Shown here: positions 7,453 to 14,018 of the stretch, in pieces
How positions within the stretch are numbered: the stretch's first letter is position 1
Layout: every line of letters starts with the position of its first letter
Source: a bacterium HR35
Lineage (GTDB): Bacteria > Patescibacteriota > Minisyncoccia > UBA6257 > HR35
Length of the DNA: 36,826 nt
Direction of reading: 5' to 3'
Assembly (NCBI GenBank): GCA_002898235.1
Contig: BEIL01000002.1
Coordinates: 115,264-152,089 of the forward strand
Notes under the pieces: generated by a model
Told to the model about the DNA's origin: nothing
Seen by the model: the letters and a program-made list of their open reading frames with translations, nothing else
Database searches by the model: none
Translations under genes and position numbers: made by a program

Positions 7453-8175
7453 ATGGTTCAAACACCAATTAAATCAAAAATTGAAAACGAGATGGTTTTT
7501 GAAGAAATGCAAAAAGCTGGAGTTCATTATGGAAGAGCTAAAAGATATACTCATCCATCGATGAAACCCTTTTTGATTAAAAGTTTACATAATATTGAAA
7601 TTTTTAATCTTAATTTGACTTGGCAAAAAATGAATGAAGTAGCTTATGCCTTAGCTGATTTTTTAAAAGCAGATAAAAAAATTCTTTTTGTTGGAGTTAC
7701 ACCAGCAGCCTCATCTTCTTTAACTCAATTTGCTTTAACCTTTAATCAACCTTATATGACTTATAAATGGGTAGGAGGTTTTTTGACTAATTTTTCAACT
7801 TCTCTTTCAAGATTAGCCTATTTTCGAGACCTTGCCAAAAAGGAAGAAACCAAAGAATTAGAAGAATATCCACCTAAAGAAAGAGCAAAATTAGAGAGAG
7901 AATTAAATAAACTTAAAAATATTTATTCCGGAGTGATTAATTTAGAAAAACTTCCAGATGCTCTTTTTATTGTTAATTTAGCTTATCCTTCCCATCAAAC
8001 AGCTAAAAGAGAAGCTTTAAAACTTAAAATTCCTATTTTTGCTTTAGCTGGTTCTGATAATGATATTTCTGGAGTAGATTATGTTATTCCTGGAAATGAT
8101 AAGGCTCCTAAAAGTATAGCTTTTATTATTAATTATTTAGAAGAAAAAATTAGGTCGCTTCTCCAAGTTTCCTAA
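7453..8175 (+). CDS. rpsB: Ribosomal protein uS2
   Basis: 240 residues, normal for uS2. Conserved features are the N-terminal A-G-V-H-Y-G-R (cf. AGVHFGH), N-L-N-L-T-W for the helix preceding the first core strand, W-V-G-G-F-L-T-N, and the L-P-D-A-L-F-I-V region followed by E-A-L-K-L-K-I-P. uS2 is the last protein to join the small subunit near the mRNA exit site and is needed with bS1 for leadered mRNA binding; leaderless mRNAs depend on it less. It is followed after 3 bases by tsf, the universal rpsB-tsf pair. Confidence 0.97.
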   Translation: MVQTPIKSKIENEMVFEEMQKAGVHYGRAKRYTHPSMKPFLIKSLHNIEIFNLNLTWQKMNEVAYALADFLKADKKILFVGVTPAASSSLTQFALTFNQPYMTYKWVGGFLTNFSTSLSRLAYFRDLAKKEETKELEEYPPKERAKLERELNKLKNIYSGVINLEKLPDALFIVNLAYPSHQTAKREALKLKIPIFALAGSDNDISGVDYVIPGNDKAPKSIAFIINYLEEKIRSLLQVS

Positions 8176-8178
8176 AAA

Positions 8179-8769
8179 ATGGATCCAGTTATTTTAGAAA
8201 AAATAAAAATTTTGAAGGAAAAAACCGGAGCTCCCATAGGAAAATGTCTCGAAGCTTTACAAAATTCTGATTTTGATCTAACCAAAGCCGAAGAATATTT
8301 AAGAAAAAAAGGAGAAACTTTACTTGAAAAAAAGAAAGAAGTAAAAACTAGTCAAGGGGTAATTGCTGCCTATGTTCATTTTAATGGGAAAATAGGTTCG
8401 CTGATTGAATTAAAATGTGAAACAGATTTTGTTGCTCAAAATCAAGATTTTAAAAATTTAGCTTATGAATTAGCTATTCAAGTAGCCGCCCTTAAACCTC
8501 TTTATGCTTCTCTAGAAAAAATTCCTCAAGAAATTCTTGAAGAAAAAAGAAAAGAATTTTTAGTTGGTCTAGAGAATAAACCTCAAGAAGTTCAGGAAGA
8601 GGTATTTAAAGGAAAATTAGAGAAATGGTTAAATGAAGTTTGTCTTTTAGAGCAACCCTATTTTCGGAATGAAAATTTAAAAGTAAAAGATTTAATTAAT
8701 GAGTATGTTAATCGTTTTGGAGAAAAAATAGAAGTAGGTAGATTTATTCGCTTTGCTCTCGATGAGTAA
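8179..8769 (+). CDS. tsf: Elongation factor Ts
   Basis: 196 residues, a short EF-Ts comparable to the Thermus type rather than the roughly 280-residue E. coli form. The N-terminal UBA-like module contains T-G-A-P-I-G-K-C-L-E-A-L (cf. TGAGMMDCKKAL), and the EF-Tu-contacting core carries the hallmark C-E-T-D-F-V-A-Q-N. EF-Ts exchanges GDP on EF-Tu. A single core domain is present with no second coiled-coil subdomain. It ends overlapping the start of the next small gene by 8 bases. Confidence 0.96.
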   Translation: MDPVILEKIKILKEKTGAPIGKCLEALQNSDFDLTKAEEYLRKKGETLLEKKKEVKTSQGVIAAYVHFNGKIGSLIELKCETDFVAQNQDFKNLAYELAIQVAALKPLYASLEKIPQEILEEKRKEFLVGLENKPQEVQEEVFKGKLEKWLNEVCLLEQPYFRNENLKVKDLINEYVNRFGEKIEVGRFIRFALDE

Positions 8770-9094
8770 TTTATTTTTTATTTTTTTAAGCTTTTTCTTC
8801 CTTTTCGTAACAATTGTTTATTTGGCTTGGCAGACAAAAAAAGTAAAACTAGAAAGAAGTGATTATGCTCACTGGCTTAAAATTCAAAATAAATTTAGAT
8901 TTTTTAAATTAAATTTTGCAAAAAATATTTTTACACCGGCTAAAAATTTTTCCCAATTGATTGTTTTTAATTTTTTAGAAAAAATTTTGAGGAGAATAAA
9001 AATTGAAGCTTTAAAATTAGAGTCTTGGGCATCTAAAAAAATTGAAAAAATAAAAGAAAAAAGAAATCTTCCCTCAAATGAAAATCAATCTTAA
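8762..9094 (+). CDS. Small single-pass membrane protein, unknown function
   Basis: 110 residues from ATG 8762, which lies inside the last codons of tsf (ATGAGTAA overlap); an upstream TTG at 8753 is a poorer start. Residues 3-23 form one hydrophobic membrane helix (N-L-F-F-I-F-L-S-F-F-F-L), followed by a basic, lysine-rich cytoplasmic tail that is probably helical. It is co-transcribed with rpsB-tsf. No family recognised. tRNA-Cys starts 22 bases later, with its own promoter. Confidence 0.65.
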   Translation: MSNLFFIFLSFFFLFVTIVYLAWQTKKVKLERSDYAHWLKIQNKFRFFKLNFAKNIFTPAKNFSQLIVFNFLEKILRRIKIEALKLESWASKKIEKIKEKRNLPSNENQS

Positions 9095-9101
9095 TTTTTG
9101 C

Positions 9102-9107
9102 TATAAT
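9102..9107 (+). promoter_or_regulatory. Extended -10 promoter of tRNA-Cys
   Basis: TGCTATAAT (9099-9107) places +1 about 3 bases before the tRNA 5' end. The sequence around it is almost identical to the minus-strand rpmE promoter (TTTTTGCTATAATTAA), suggesting a favoured promoter form in this genome. No -35 box is evident. Confidence 0.55.
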
Positions 9108-9116
9108 TAATTTAGC

Positions 9117-9188
9117 GGCACGGTGGCGGAGTGGTTACGCAGCGGTCTGCAAAACCGCTTGACGCCGGTTCGAATCCGGCCCGTGCCT
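9117..9188 (+). tRNA. tRNA-Cys (anticodon GCA)
   Basis: 72 bases. Acceptor GGCACGG/CCGTGCC is perfect. Anticodon stem GCGGT/ACCGC holds the loop CTGCAAA (GCA), and T arm GCCGG/CCGGC surrounds TTCGAAT. Discriminator U is the known identity base for tRNA-Cys. CCA is not encoded. Confidence 0.96.
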
Positions 9189-9195
9189 CTAAATT

Positions 9196-9981
9196 TTAGA
9201 GATAACCAATTTCTTTAAGATAATCTCGATATTCCCATTCCCATAAAGTTTTACAACCTAAAAAAGCTTTAAAATCCTCCTCTGGATTATTAAATTCTTT
9301 TAATTCCCATTCTCCTAAAAGCTCTCCAAATTTATGGTCACAAAAAGCGTCTCCACCTTCAATTTTTGTTCCCATTTTTCTAATTTTCATAACCGCCCCA
9401 CATTTTTCGCAAATTCTTTTCTGATTTATTCTCAGGATATATCTTTTTTCAATTGGTTTCAAAAGAGGAATCTTTCTTCCTTTCTCATCTCTAAAGAAAC
9501 CCTCTTCATTTAAAGCCATTAAATAAGCTGAAGTTTGAAGTCGATAATCTTCATAAATAGCTTGAGAAGTTTTGATATCAATTAAAGCAAAATTATTATC
9601 TAACTCACCAAGAACATCAAAAGTTCCAGCATAGCGATGAAGGGGATGGATAATTTTTTTCTCTAACCATTCTTGTCTAGAAAAAAAAGAATGATTTTTT
9701 AAAAAATCTTCAAAAGCTTGTTTTATACCAAGATATTCTGGAGGAACAACTATTTGTCTTCGTTGAATAAAACTTTCGATAATTTCATGAACAATTTTTC
9801 CTTCATCAGCTGCTTTTTGTTTTCTATTAGTAGCTTCTTTAAAATTAGGTGCTTCAGCATAAAAATAGTAAAGAGCTGGTTTGCTTTTAATTTCACAAAT
9901 TTTAGTTACCCGAGGATACCAGACATTGTCAATAATATAACCATGTTCTTTTTTAAATTTTTCCAAATCATTAATTGTCAT
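9196..9981 (-). CDS. PD-(D/E)XK nuclease family protein (RecB/Cas4-like core) with cysteine cluster
   Basis: 261 residues. The nuclease core shows the RecB-type motifs in order: G61-K-I-V-H65-E (His motif), G119-T-F-D122 (motif II Asp), D135-I-K137 (motif III DxK) and Q149-T-S-A-Y (the QxxxY motif typical of RecB, AddB and Cas4). These should bind metal and cut DNA. After the core there is C-E-K-C (191-194) and C214-D-H, which could be a small zinc or Fe-S site; three cysteines plus a histidine are visible. No cas gene is nearby, so a Cas4 role in CRISPR adaptation is not supported. It lies 2 bases behind the DEDDy exonuclease gene on the same strand and is probably translationally coupled, suggesting a repair pair (inference). 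Confidence 0.8.
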   Translation of the reverse strand: MTINDLEKFKKEHGYIIDNVWYPRVTKICEIKSKPALYYFYAEAPNFKEATNRKQKAADEGKIVHEIIESFIQRRQIVVPPEYLGIKQAFEDFLKNHSFFSRQEWLEKKIIHPLHRYAGTFDVLGELDNNFALIDIKTSQAIYEDYRLQTSAYLMALNEEGFFRDEKGRKIPLLKPIEKRYILRINQKRICEKCGAVMKIRKMGTKIEGGDAFCDHKFGELLGEWELKEFNNPEEDFKAFLGCKTLWEWEYRDYLKEIGYL

Positions 9982-9983
9982 TT

Positions 9984-10661
9984 TTAAAGATAACGTAAAT
10001 AATTAGACCATAATTCATAAATTTGAGCTGTTACTAAAACATCTTTTAAAGCATAACTAGTTAAAGCTCGATAATCTTTTGTTTTAACTAATTCTTTAAC
10101 ATTTCGACCATCATAGATTTCTTTCGGATCTTCAAAGCCTAAGGAAAGAGCAGTTAATTTTAAACTTAAATGTTTAATTCGTTGATTAAAACTTAGTTTT
10201 TCAAAAAGATCAATATGATAATCACGGTCCAAGAGAGCATAAGTTGGTCTAATTTTATATTTTAATGAACGATAAAGTAAAAAAGGAATATCAAAGCGAT
10301 TGCCGTTAAAAGTAATAATTTCTTGATAATTAGGAACAATTTCCCAAAATTTTTTTAAGAGTTCTTCTTCTGTTGGAAATCTTTTAAAATCTATCAAATT
10401 TTCCGTCCAATCTTCAATTTCTTCCTCCCATTTAAAATAAACTGCTCCTCTTTTAGTTTCTGGGTTATAAAAACTAATAGCAATTATCTCGCCAAATTGA
10501 GGATAAAGGGATAGCTTTTCATCAATCAATTTAATTAATTCTTCCCTTGATTTTCTTTCAAATTCCTGAGAAAATTTCTCTAGAAGATGATCCTGAAGAT
10601 TGGGCGGTAAGTCTTTAAAATCAGGAGCTAAGGTTTCAATGTCGAAAACTAATTTTTGCAT
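9984..10661 (-). CDS. Predicted 3'-5' exonuclease, DEDDy (RNase H fold) family
   Basis: 225 residues. Exonuclease motifs are visible: ExoI F-D7-I-E9-T, ExoII F-N-G-N-R-F-D124-I-P-F, and ExoIII Y203-A-L-K-D207, the Tyr-x3-Asp of the DEDDy branch seen in DnaQ-like and PolB-associated exonucleases. There is no polymerase domain, so it is a stand-alone exonuclease of the PolB-exonuclease-like group. Its start codon is only 6 bases from the divergent def start. It forms a two-gene unit with the PD-(D/E)XK nuclease, and the two activities could jointly process DNA ends (inference). Confidence 0.82.
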   Translation of the reverse strand: MQKLVFDIETLAPDFKDLPPNLQDHLLEKFSQEFERKSREELIKLIDEKLSLYPQFGEIIAISFYNPETKRGAVYFKWEEEIEDWTENLIDFKRFPTEEELLKKFWEIVPNYQEIITFNGNRFDIPFLLYRSLKYKIRPTYALLDRDYHIDLFEKLSFNQRIKHLSLKLTALSLGFEDPKEIYDGRNVKELVKTKDYRALTSYALKDVLVTAQIYELWSNYLRYL

Positions 10662-10667
10662 TTTTAG

Positions 10668-11150
10668 ATGTTTGATTTAATTACTTATCCCAATGATATT
10701 TTAAAACAAAAAACAAAGGATGTAAAGAAAGTTGATAAAGACATTAGAAAAATTGTTAATGAAATGAAGAAAATAATGAAAAGAAATAATGGAGTTGGCC
10801 TAGCAGCTAATCAAATAGGTCTTGATATTTCAATTTTTATTGCTGAAAGTGGAAACAAAATCTTAACTTTTATTAATCCCAAAATTTTAAAATTTGAAGG
10901 AGAAAAGGTTTTATTAGAAGAAGGCTGCCTTTCTTTGCCTAATATCTGGGGGAAAATAAAAAGATACCCTAAGGTTGAAGTTGAATATTTAGATCTTTTT
11001 GGCAAAAAGAAAAAAATTAAAGCTCAAGGATTTTTAGCTCAAATTATTCAACATGAAATTGATCATCTTAATGGTATTTTATTTGCTGAAAAAGCAGAAA
11101 AATTATATAAAATTGAAGAAATTGATAAACAAGAAGCTTTAAATAAATGA
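10668..11150 (+). CDS. def: Peptide deformylase
   Basis: 160 residues. All three active-site motifs are present: G-V-G-L-A-A-N-Q-I-G (42-51), E-G-C87-L-S-L-P, and Q-H129-E130-I-D-H133. C87, H129 and H133 bind the metal and E130 is the catalytic base. It removes the formyl group from nascent N-termini. The stop codon TGA overlaps the fmt ATG (ATGA), the classic def-fmt pair. Use of TGA as stop here argues against UGA recoding in this lineage. Divergent from the exonuclease gene with a 6-base gap, so no Shine-Dalgarno fits upstream. Confidence 0.96.
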   Translation: MFDLITYPNDILKQKTKDVKKVDKDIRKIVNEMKKIMKRNNGVGLAANQIGLDISIFIAESGNKILTFINPKILKFEGEKVLLEEGCLSLPNIWGKIKRYPKVEVEYLDLFGKKKKIKAQGFLAQIIQHEIDHLNGILFAEKAEKLYKIEEIDKQEALNK

Positions 11151-12106
11151 AAAAATTCTTACCTTTAGTTTTTTTTAGTTCTTCAGAATTTGGGATTTAT
11201 GTTTTAAAAGAATTTTTGAAGACATATAAAATTTCTCTTATTTTAACTTTACCAGCTAAGAAAAAGGGTAGGGGGCTGAAACTTCAACCTAATGAAGTTT
11301 ATTTATTTGCTTTAAAGGAAAAAATTCCTGTTTTAGAAGTTAAAAATTGGCGGGAAATCGAAAAAGAATTGAATTTAATTAAACCCTTAGTAGGTGTAAT
11401 CGCTGGCTTCGGAAAAATAATTCCTCAATCTATTATTAATATTTTTCCTAAGGGTATTTTAAATATCCATCCATCTCTTTTGCCTAAATATCGAGGTCCT
11501 AATCCGATAAGAGAAACAATTTTAAACGGAGATAAAGAAACTGGAATAACTATTTTTATTATTGATGAATTAATTGATCATGGTCCAATTGTTGCCGTTG
11601 AATCTATTTTTCTTAAGGGAAACGAAGCTTATTTAGAACTTCAACAAACTTTGGGAAAATTAGGCGGTTTTAAATTAAGAGAAGTTATTGATGATTATTT
11701 AGAAGGAAAAATAGTTCCTTTGCCTCAAGATGAAACTCAGGCTACTTATACTCGAAAAATAAGCTTTGAAGATGGAAGGCTTAAAATAGAAGAAGACTAT
11801 GAAACCTGGCAAAGAAAAATTAGAGCCTTAAATCCAGAACCAGGGACTTATATTTATATTAACCATAAAGGCAATAAGAAACTCTTAAAAATTTTTTCAA
11901 TTTCTAAAATTAATGAAAATGAACTAGACGAAAAAACAAAGAAATTAAAAATCGGTGAGTTTTTTAGATATAAAAATGAATTAGGTTTAAGAATAAAAGA
12001 TTGTTTTATAGTTATTCATGAACTTCAGCTTCAAGACAGAAAAAAAATGACTTCAAAAGAATTTCTAAATGGTTATCCGCTCGAATCTTTTAAACTTGAA
12101 AATTAG
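11147..12106 (+). CDS. fmt: Methionyl-tRNA formyltransferase
   Basis: 319 residues, standard length. The catalytic triad is N106 and H108 in I-L-N-I-H-P-S-L-L-P and D144 in L-I-D-H-G-P-I-V, numbered the same as in E. coli Fmt. The usual H-A-S-L-L-P-R-W-R-G-A-A-P loop reads H-P-S-L-L-P-K-Y-R-G-P-N-P. The C-terminal OB-like tRNA-binding domain spans roughly 205-319. It formylates initiator Met-tRNA, starting from the product of metG (4787-6430). Overlaps def by 4 bases and the convergent pseudopilin by 4 bases. Confidence 0.95.
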   Translation: MKKFLPLVFFSSSEFGIYVLKEFLKTYKISLILTLPAKKKGRGLKLQPNEVYLFALKEKIPVLEVKNWREIEKELNLIKPLVGVIAGFGKIIPQSIINIFPKGILNIHPSLLPKYRGPNPIRETILNGDKETGITIFIIDELIDHGPIVAVESIFLKGNEAYLELQQTLGKLGGFKLREVIDDYLEGKIVPLPQDETQATYTRKISFEDGRLKIEEDYETWQRKIRALNPEPGTYIYINHKGNKKLLKIFSISKINENELDEKTKKLKIGEFFRYKNELGLRIKDCFIVIHELQLQDRKKMTSKEFLNGYPLESFKLEN

Positions 12107-12678
12107 TATAAATTAAGATTTGACCCAACTTCATAAAGAAGAGTAGGACCAGTATTTTGGTTTCCACCATCATTTTGCATTGAAGCTGTATCTTTTTCCA
12201 ATTTAGCATTAAGTTCATATTCACCAATATTAGAAGTACAGACAAAAGCATAAAAATAACCTACTCCTCCAACCGTTTGATTTAGAGGGTCTAAAGGAAG
12301 AGTAGAAAGATTAACTAAACTTGATGAGGCAAAAGTTATATATCTTACCCAACCAGTTCCATTGACAGCTGTTGAATTAGTTCCAGTAGCTGTATAACCA
12401 GCAGGAACACCTGGCCAACTAGCTGGTGGATATGTTCCTGTATATGACCAAGAAATTGTATTTCCTGGACACCAATTTATTGCTGATCCAGATTGGGATA
12501 AATCAGCAACATAAGTATCGATTGCTCGAGCAACACTTGCTAAATTACCTTTTCTTTGAGAGTCTCTTGCTCTAACAAAAATTTCTTGAGGTTTAATAAC
12601 GACAATTAGAATTCCTGCTAAAATGGAAATTAAAGCTAAAACAATTAAAAGCTCAATTAAAGTAAAGCCTTTCTTCAT
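12103..12678 (-). CDS. Type IV pilin-like / pseudopilin protein (paralog 1)
   Basis: 191 residues with a class III signal: M-K-K-G | F-T-L-I-E-L-L-I-V, cleavage after Gly4 leaving Phe+1 and Glu+5, then a 20-residue hydrophobic helix. The body has S-x-L-P-L-D-P-L-N (as in GspG-like pseudopilins) and ends in a G-G-N...Y-E-V-G-S-N-L-N-L motif. Two paralogs at 29532-30170 and 34281-34886 share both features. It would be processed by a PilD-type peptidase, which is not in the window. It is monocistronic and convergent with fmt. Confidence 0.88.
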   Translation of the reverse strand: MKKGFTLIELLIVLALISILAGILIVVIKPQEIFVRARDSQRKGNLASVARAIDTYVADLSQSGSAINWCPGNTISWSYTGTYPPASWPGVPAGYTATGTNSTAVNGTGWVRYITFASSSLVNLSTLPLDPLNQTVGGVGYFYAFVCTSNIGEYELNAKLEKDTASMQNDGGNQNTGPTLLYEVGSNLNLY

Positions 12679-12755
12679 AAATTAATTTTTTTTAAATTCG
12701 ACCTCTTCCAATTAATCCTAAATTTTAAAACAAAAAAATTAAAAAACAAAATTGT

Positions 12756-12761
12756 TATAAT
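12756..12761 (+). promoter_or_regulatory. Extended -10 promoter of ykuK, leaderless
   Basis: TGTTATAAT (12753-12761) lies 7 bases before the ATG at 12769, giving a predicted +1 at 12768. No Shine-Dalgarno is possible. Confidence 0.5.
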
Positions 12762-12768
12762 AATATTA

Positions 12769-13242
12769 ATGCTTGAGGGTTTTAGACTAGCTAATGGACT
12801 TTATCTTCATAAAGAAGAACTTTTGAAAGAAATAGAAAGCTTTATTTTAGCAGATGATGATTTTTATTATAAAGTAATGGTTGGAACAGATTCTGAAAAC
12901 TATGAAAAAAAAGTTGAATTTATTTCAGTAATTGCTCTTCATCGAATTGGTAGAGGCGGTAGATTTTTCTGGAAAAAAAATATTATTAATAAACCTTTAG
13001 CTCTTTATGATAGACTTTGGCAGGAAGCTATTCTTTCTTTAAATATTAGTAAAGAACTTTTGTATGAATTAAATAAAAAAAATCTTCTTTTTGAATTTGA
13101 ACTTCATTTAGATTTAGGGACTAATGGTAAAAGCAATTCAACCGTTAGAGAAATTATTAATTTAATTAAAAGTTACGGTTTTGAGGTTAAGACTAAACCA
13201 TTTTCTTATGCTGCTTCAAAAGTAGCTGATAAACTTTTTTAG
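12769..13242 (+). CDS. ykuK: YkuK-family RNase H-like protein (DUF458)
   Basis: 157 residues matching the YkuK family pattern along its length: V-G-T-D-S-E (near 37-42) as the first acidic motif, H-R-I-G-R-G-G-R-F-F, R-L-W-Q-E-A, H-L-D-L-G-T-N-G-K-S-N (second acidic motif) and K-P-F-S-Y-A-A-S-K-V-A-D-K at the C-terminus. The family is predicted to have an RNase H fold and nuclease activity; no substrate is established to my knowledge. Many members come from spore formers but the family is broad. The gene stands alone between the pseudopilin and the tRNA-Lys leader. Confidence 0.8.
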   Translation: MLEGFRLANGLYLHKEELLKEIESFILADDDFYYKVMVGTDSENYEKKVEFISVIALHRIGRGGRFFWKKNIINKPLALYDRLWQEAILSLNISKELLYELNKKNLLFEFELHLDLGTNGKSNSTVREIINLIKSYGFEVKTKPFSYAASKVADKLF

Positions 13243-13266
13243 CTTGAAATAGTCTTCTAAAAGTTT

Positions 13267-13340
13267 TATAATTAACTTACTGGGGCTCGTTGAAGTTAAT
13301 TTTGACGGCTCCACTCCGCCCTGCCGAAAGGCAGGGTTTA
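13267..13340 (+). other. Promoter and GC-rich structured leader of tRNA-Lys/bL25
   Basis: TATAAT at 13267-13272 predicts transcription from about 13279. The following 60 bases are unusually GC-rich for this genome. They can fold into two hairpins: a longer one pairing TGGGGCT..GT (from 13281) with ACGGCTCCA (ending 13313) with a bulge, and a perfect 7-bp stem CCCTGCC-GAAA-GGCAGGG (13319-13336) capped by a GNRA tetraloop, 4 bases before the tRNA. It could guide RNase P processing or be a small structured RNA. It lacks a U-tract, so it is not a good terminator. Confidence 0.4.
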
Positions 13341-13413
13341 GCCCCCGTAGCTCAATTGGTAGAGCAACGGCCTTTTAAGCCGGTGGTTGCAGGTTCGAAT
13401 CCTGCCGGGGGCA
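13341..13413 (+). tRNA. tRNA-Lys (anticodon UUU)
   Basis: 73 bases. Acceptor GCCCCCG/CGGGGGC is perfect, the anticodon loop CTTTTAA gives UUU, and T arm TGCAG/CTGC around GTTCGAAT is conserved. Discriminator A; CCA not encoded. The next gene (bL25) starts one base after the discriminator, so cleavage of the tRNA 3' end would define the mRNA 5' end. Confidence 0.96.
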
Positions 13414-13414
13414 A

Positions 13415-14005
13415 ATGTTAAATTTAAATTTAAATTTAAAAAATAGAGATTTAAATAAAAAGGCTGATAGTTATCGAAAAGAAGGTTTTGTGCCAGGAAT
13501 TGTTTATGGACCAGAAATTGGTTCACTTCCAGTTTTAATTGAAAAAAAAGCTTTTGAAGATTTTTATAAAAGATATGAATCTGGTTTATTTGAGTTTTCC
13601 TTAGAAAATAAAAAATACTTAGGTATTTTACAAGAAGTTCAATTCCATCCTCTTAATGATGAAATTATTCATTTTGATATTTTCGTTCCTTCTTTAGAAG
13701 AAAAAATTACTACTCGAGTTCCTTTAGAATTTGTTGGCGAAGCACCAGGAATTAAAGCTGGTGGTGTTTTAAGTATTAATCTTGAGGAATTAGAGATAGA
13801 ATGTTTGCCAACAAAAATACCCGAAGCTATTTATGTTGATTTGACTAAGCTTGAAAAAATCGGTGATTCTATTTATGTTAAAGATTTAAATATTCCTCCT
13901 GATGTTAAGGTTTTAATTAGTCCAGAAAATCCGGTAGTTACTTTAATTGCCGAAGCTCAAGTTGAAGAAGAAAGCCAAGAAACAACATCAACTCCTCAAG
14001 CTTAA
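13415..14005 (+). CDS. rplY: Ribosomal protein bL25, CTC/TL5 form
   Basis: 196 residues, the long CTC type. The N-terminal 5S rRNA-binding L25 domain (about 1-90) contains R-K-E-G-F-V-P-G-I-V-Y-G and F-H-P-L-N-D-E-I-I-H-F-D; the TL5 beta domain follows (about 95-180) with P-L-E-F-V-G-E-A-P-G-I-K-A-G-G. The ATG at 13415 is correct because the family homology begins within a few residues of it (L-N-L-K-N-R-D), yet it lies only one base after tRNA-Lys. There is thus no ribosome-binding site. An acidic, Thr-rich tail ends the protein. Start-codon choice is firm; the leaderless consequence is inference. Confidence 0.94.
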   Translation: MLNLNLNLKNRDLNKKADSYRKEGFVPGIVYGPEIGSLPVLIEKKAFEDFYKRYESGLFEFSLENKKYLGILQEVQFHPLNDEIIHFDIFVPSLEEKITTRVPLEFVGEAPGIKAGGVLSINLEELEIECLPTKIPEAIYVDLTKLEKIGDSIYVKDLNIPPDVKVLISPENPVVTLIAEAQVEEESQETTSTPQA

Positions 14006-14018
14006 TTTTTAACTTTCA

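Noticed and set aside
9196-9981. Cas4 of a CRISPR system
   Set aside because: Core motifs fit RecB-like nucleases in general; no cas1/cas2 or repeats in the window, and the cysteine layout is not the four-Cys Fe-S pattern of Cas4.
9718-9987. Plus-strand 89-residue ORF opposite the PD-(D/E)XK gene
   Set aside because: Shadow of a well-supported gene; F/N/S-rich composition typical of antisense AT-rich frames.
3-10000. Alternative genetic code with UGA read as an amino acid
   Set aside because: def and other genes end in TGA, and no in-frame TGA was needed to keep a conserved ORF open.
13338-13526. Minus-strand ORF of 62 residues over tRNA-Lys
   Set aside because: Antisense to tRNA-Lys and bL25; contains the same tRNA-derived artefact peptide.
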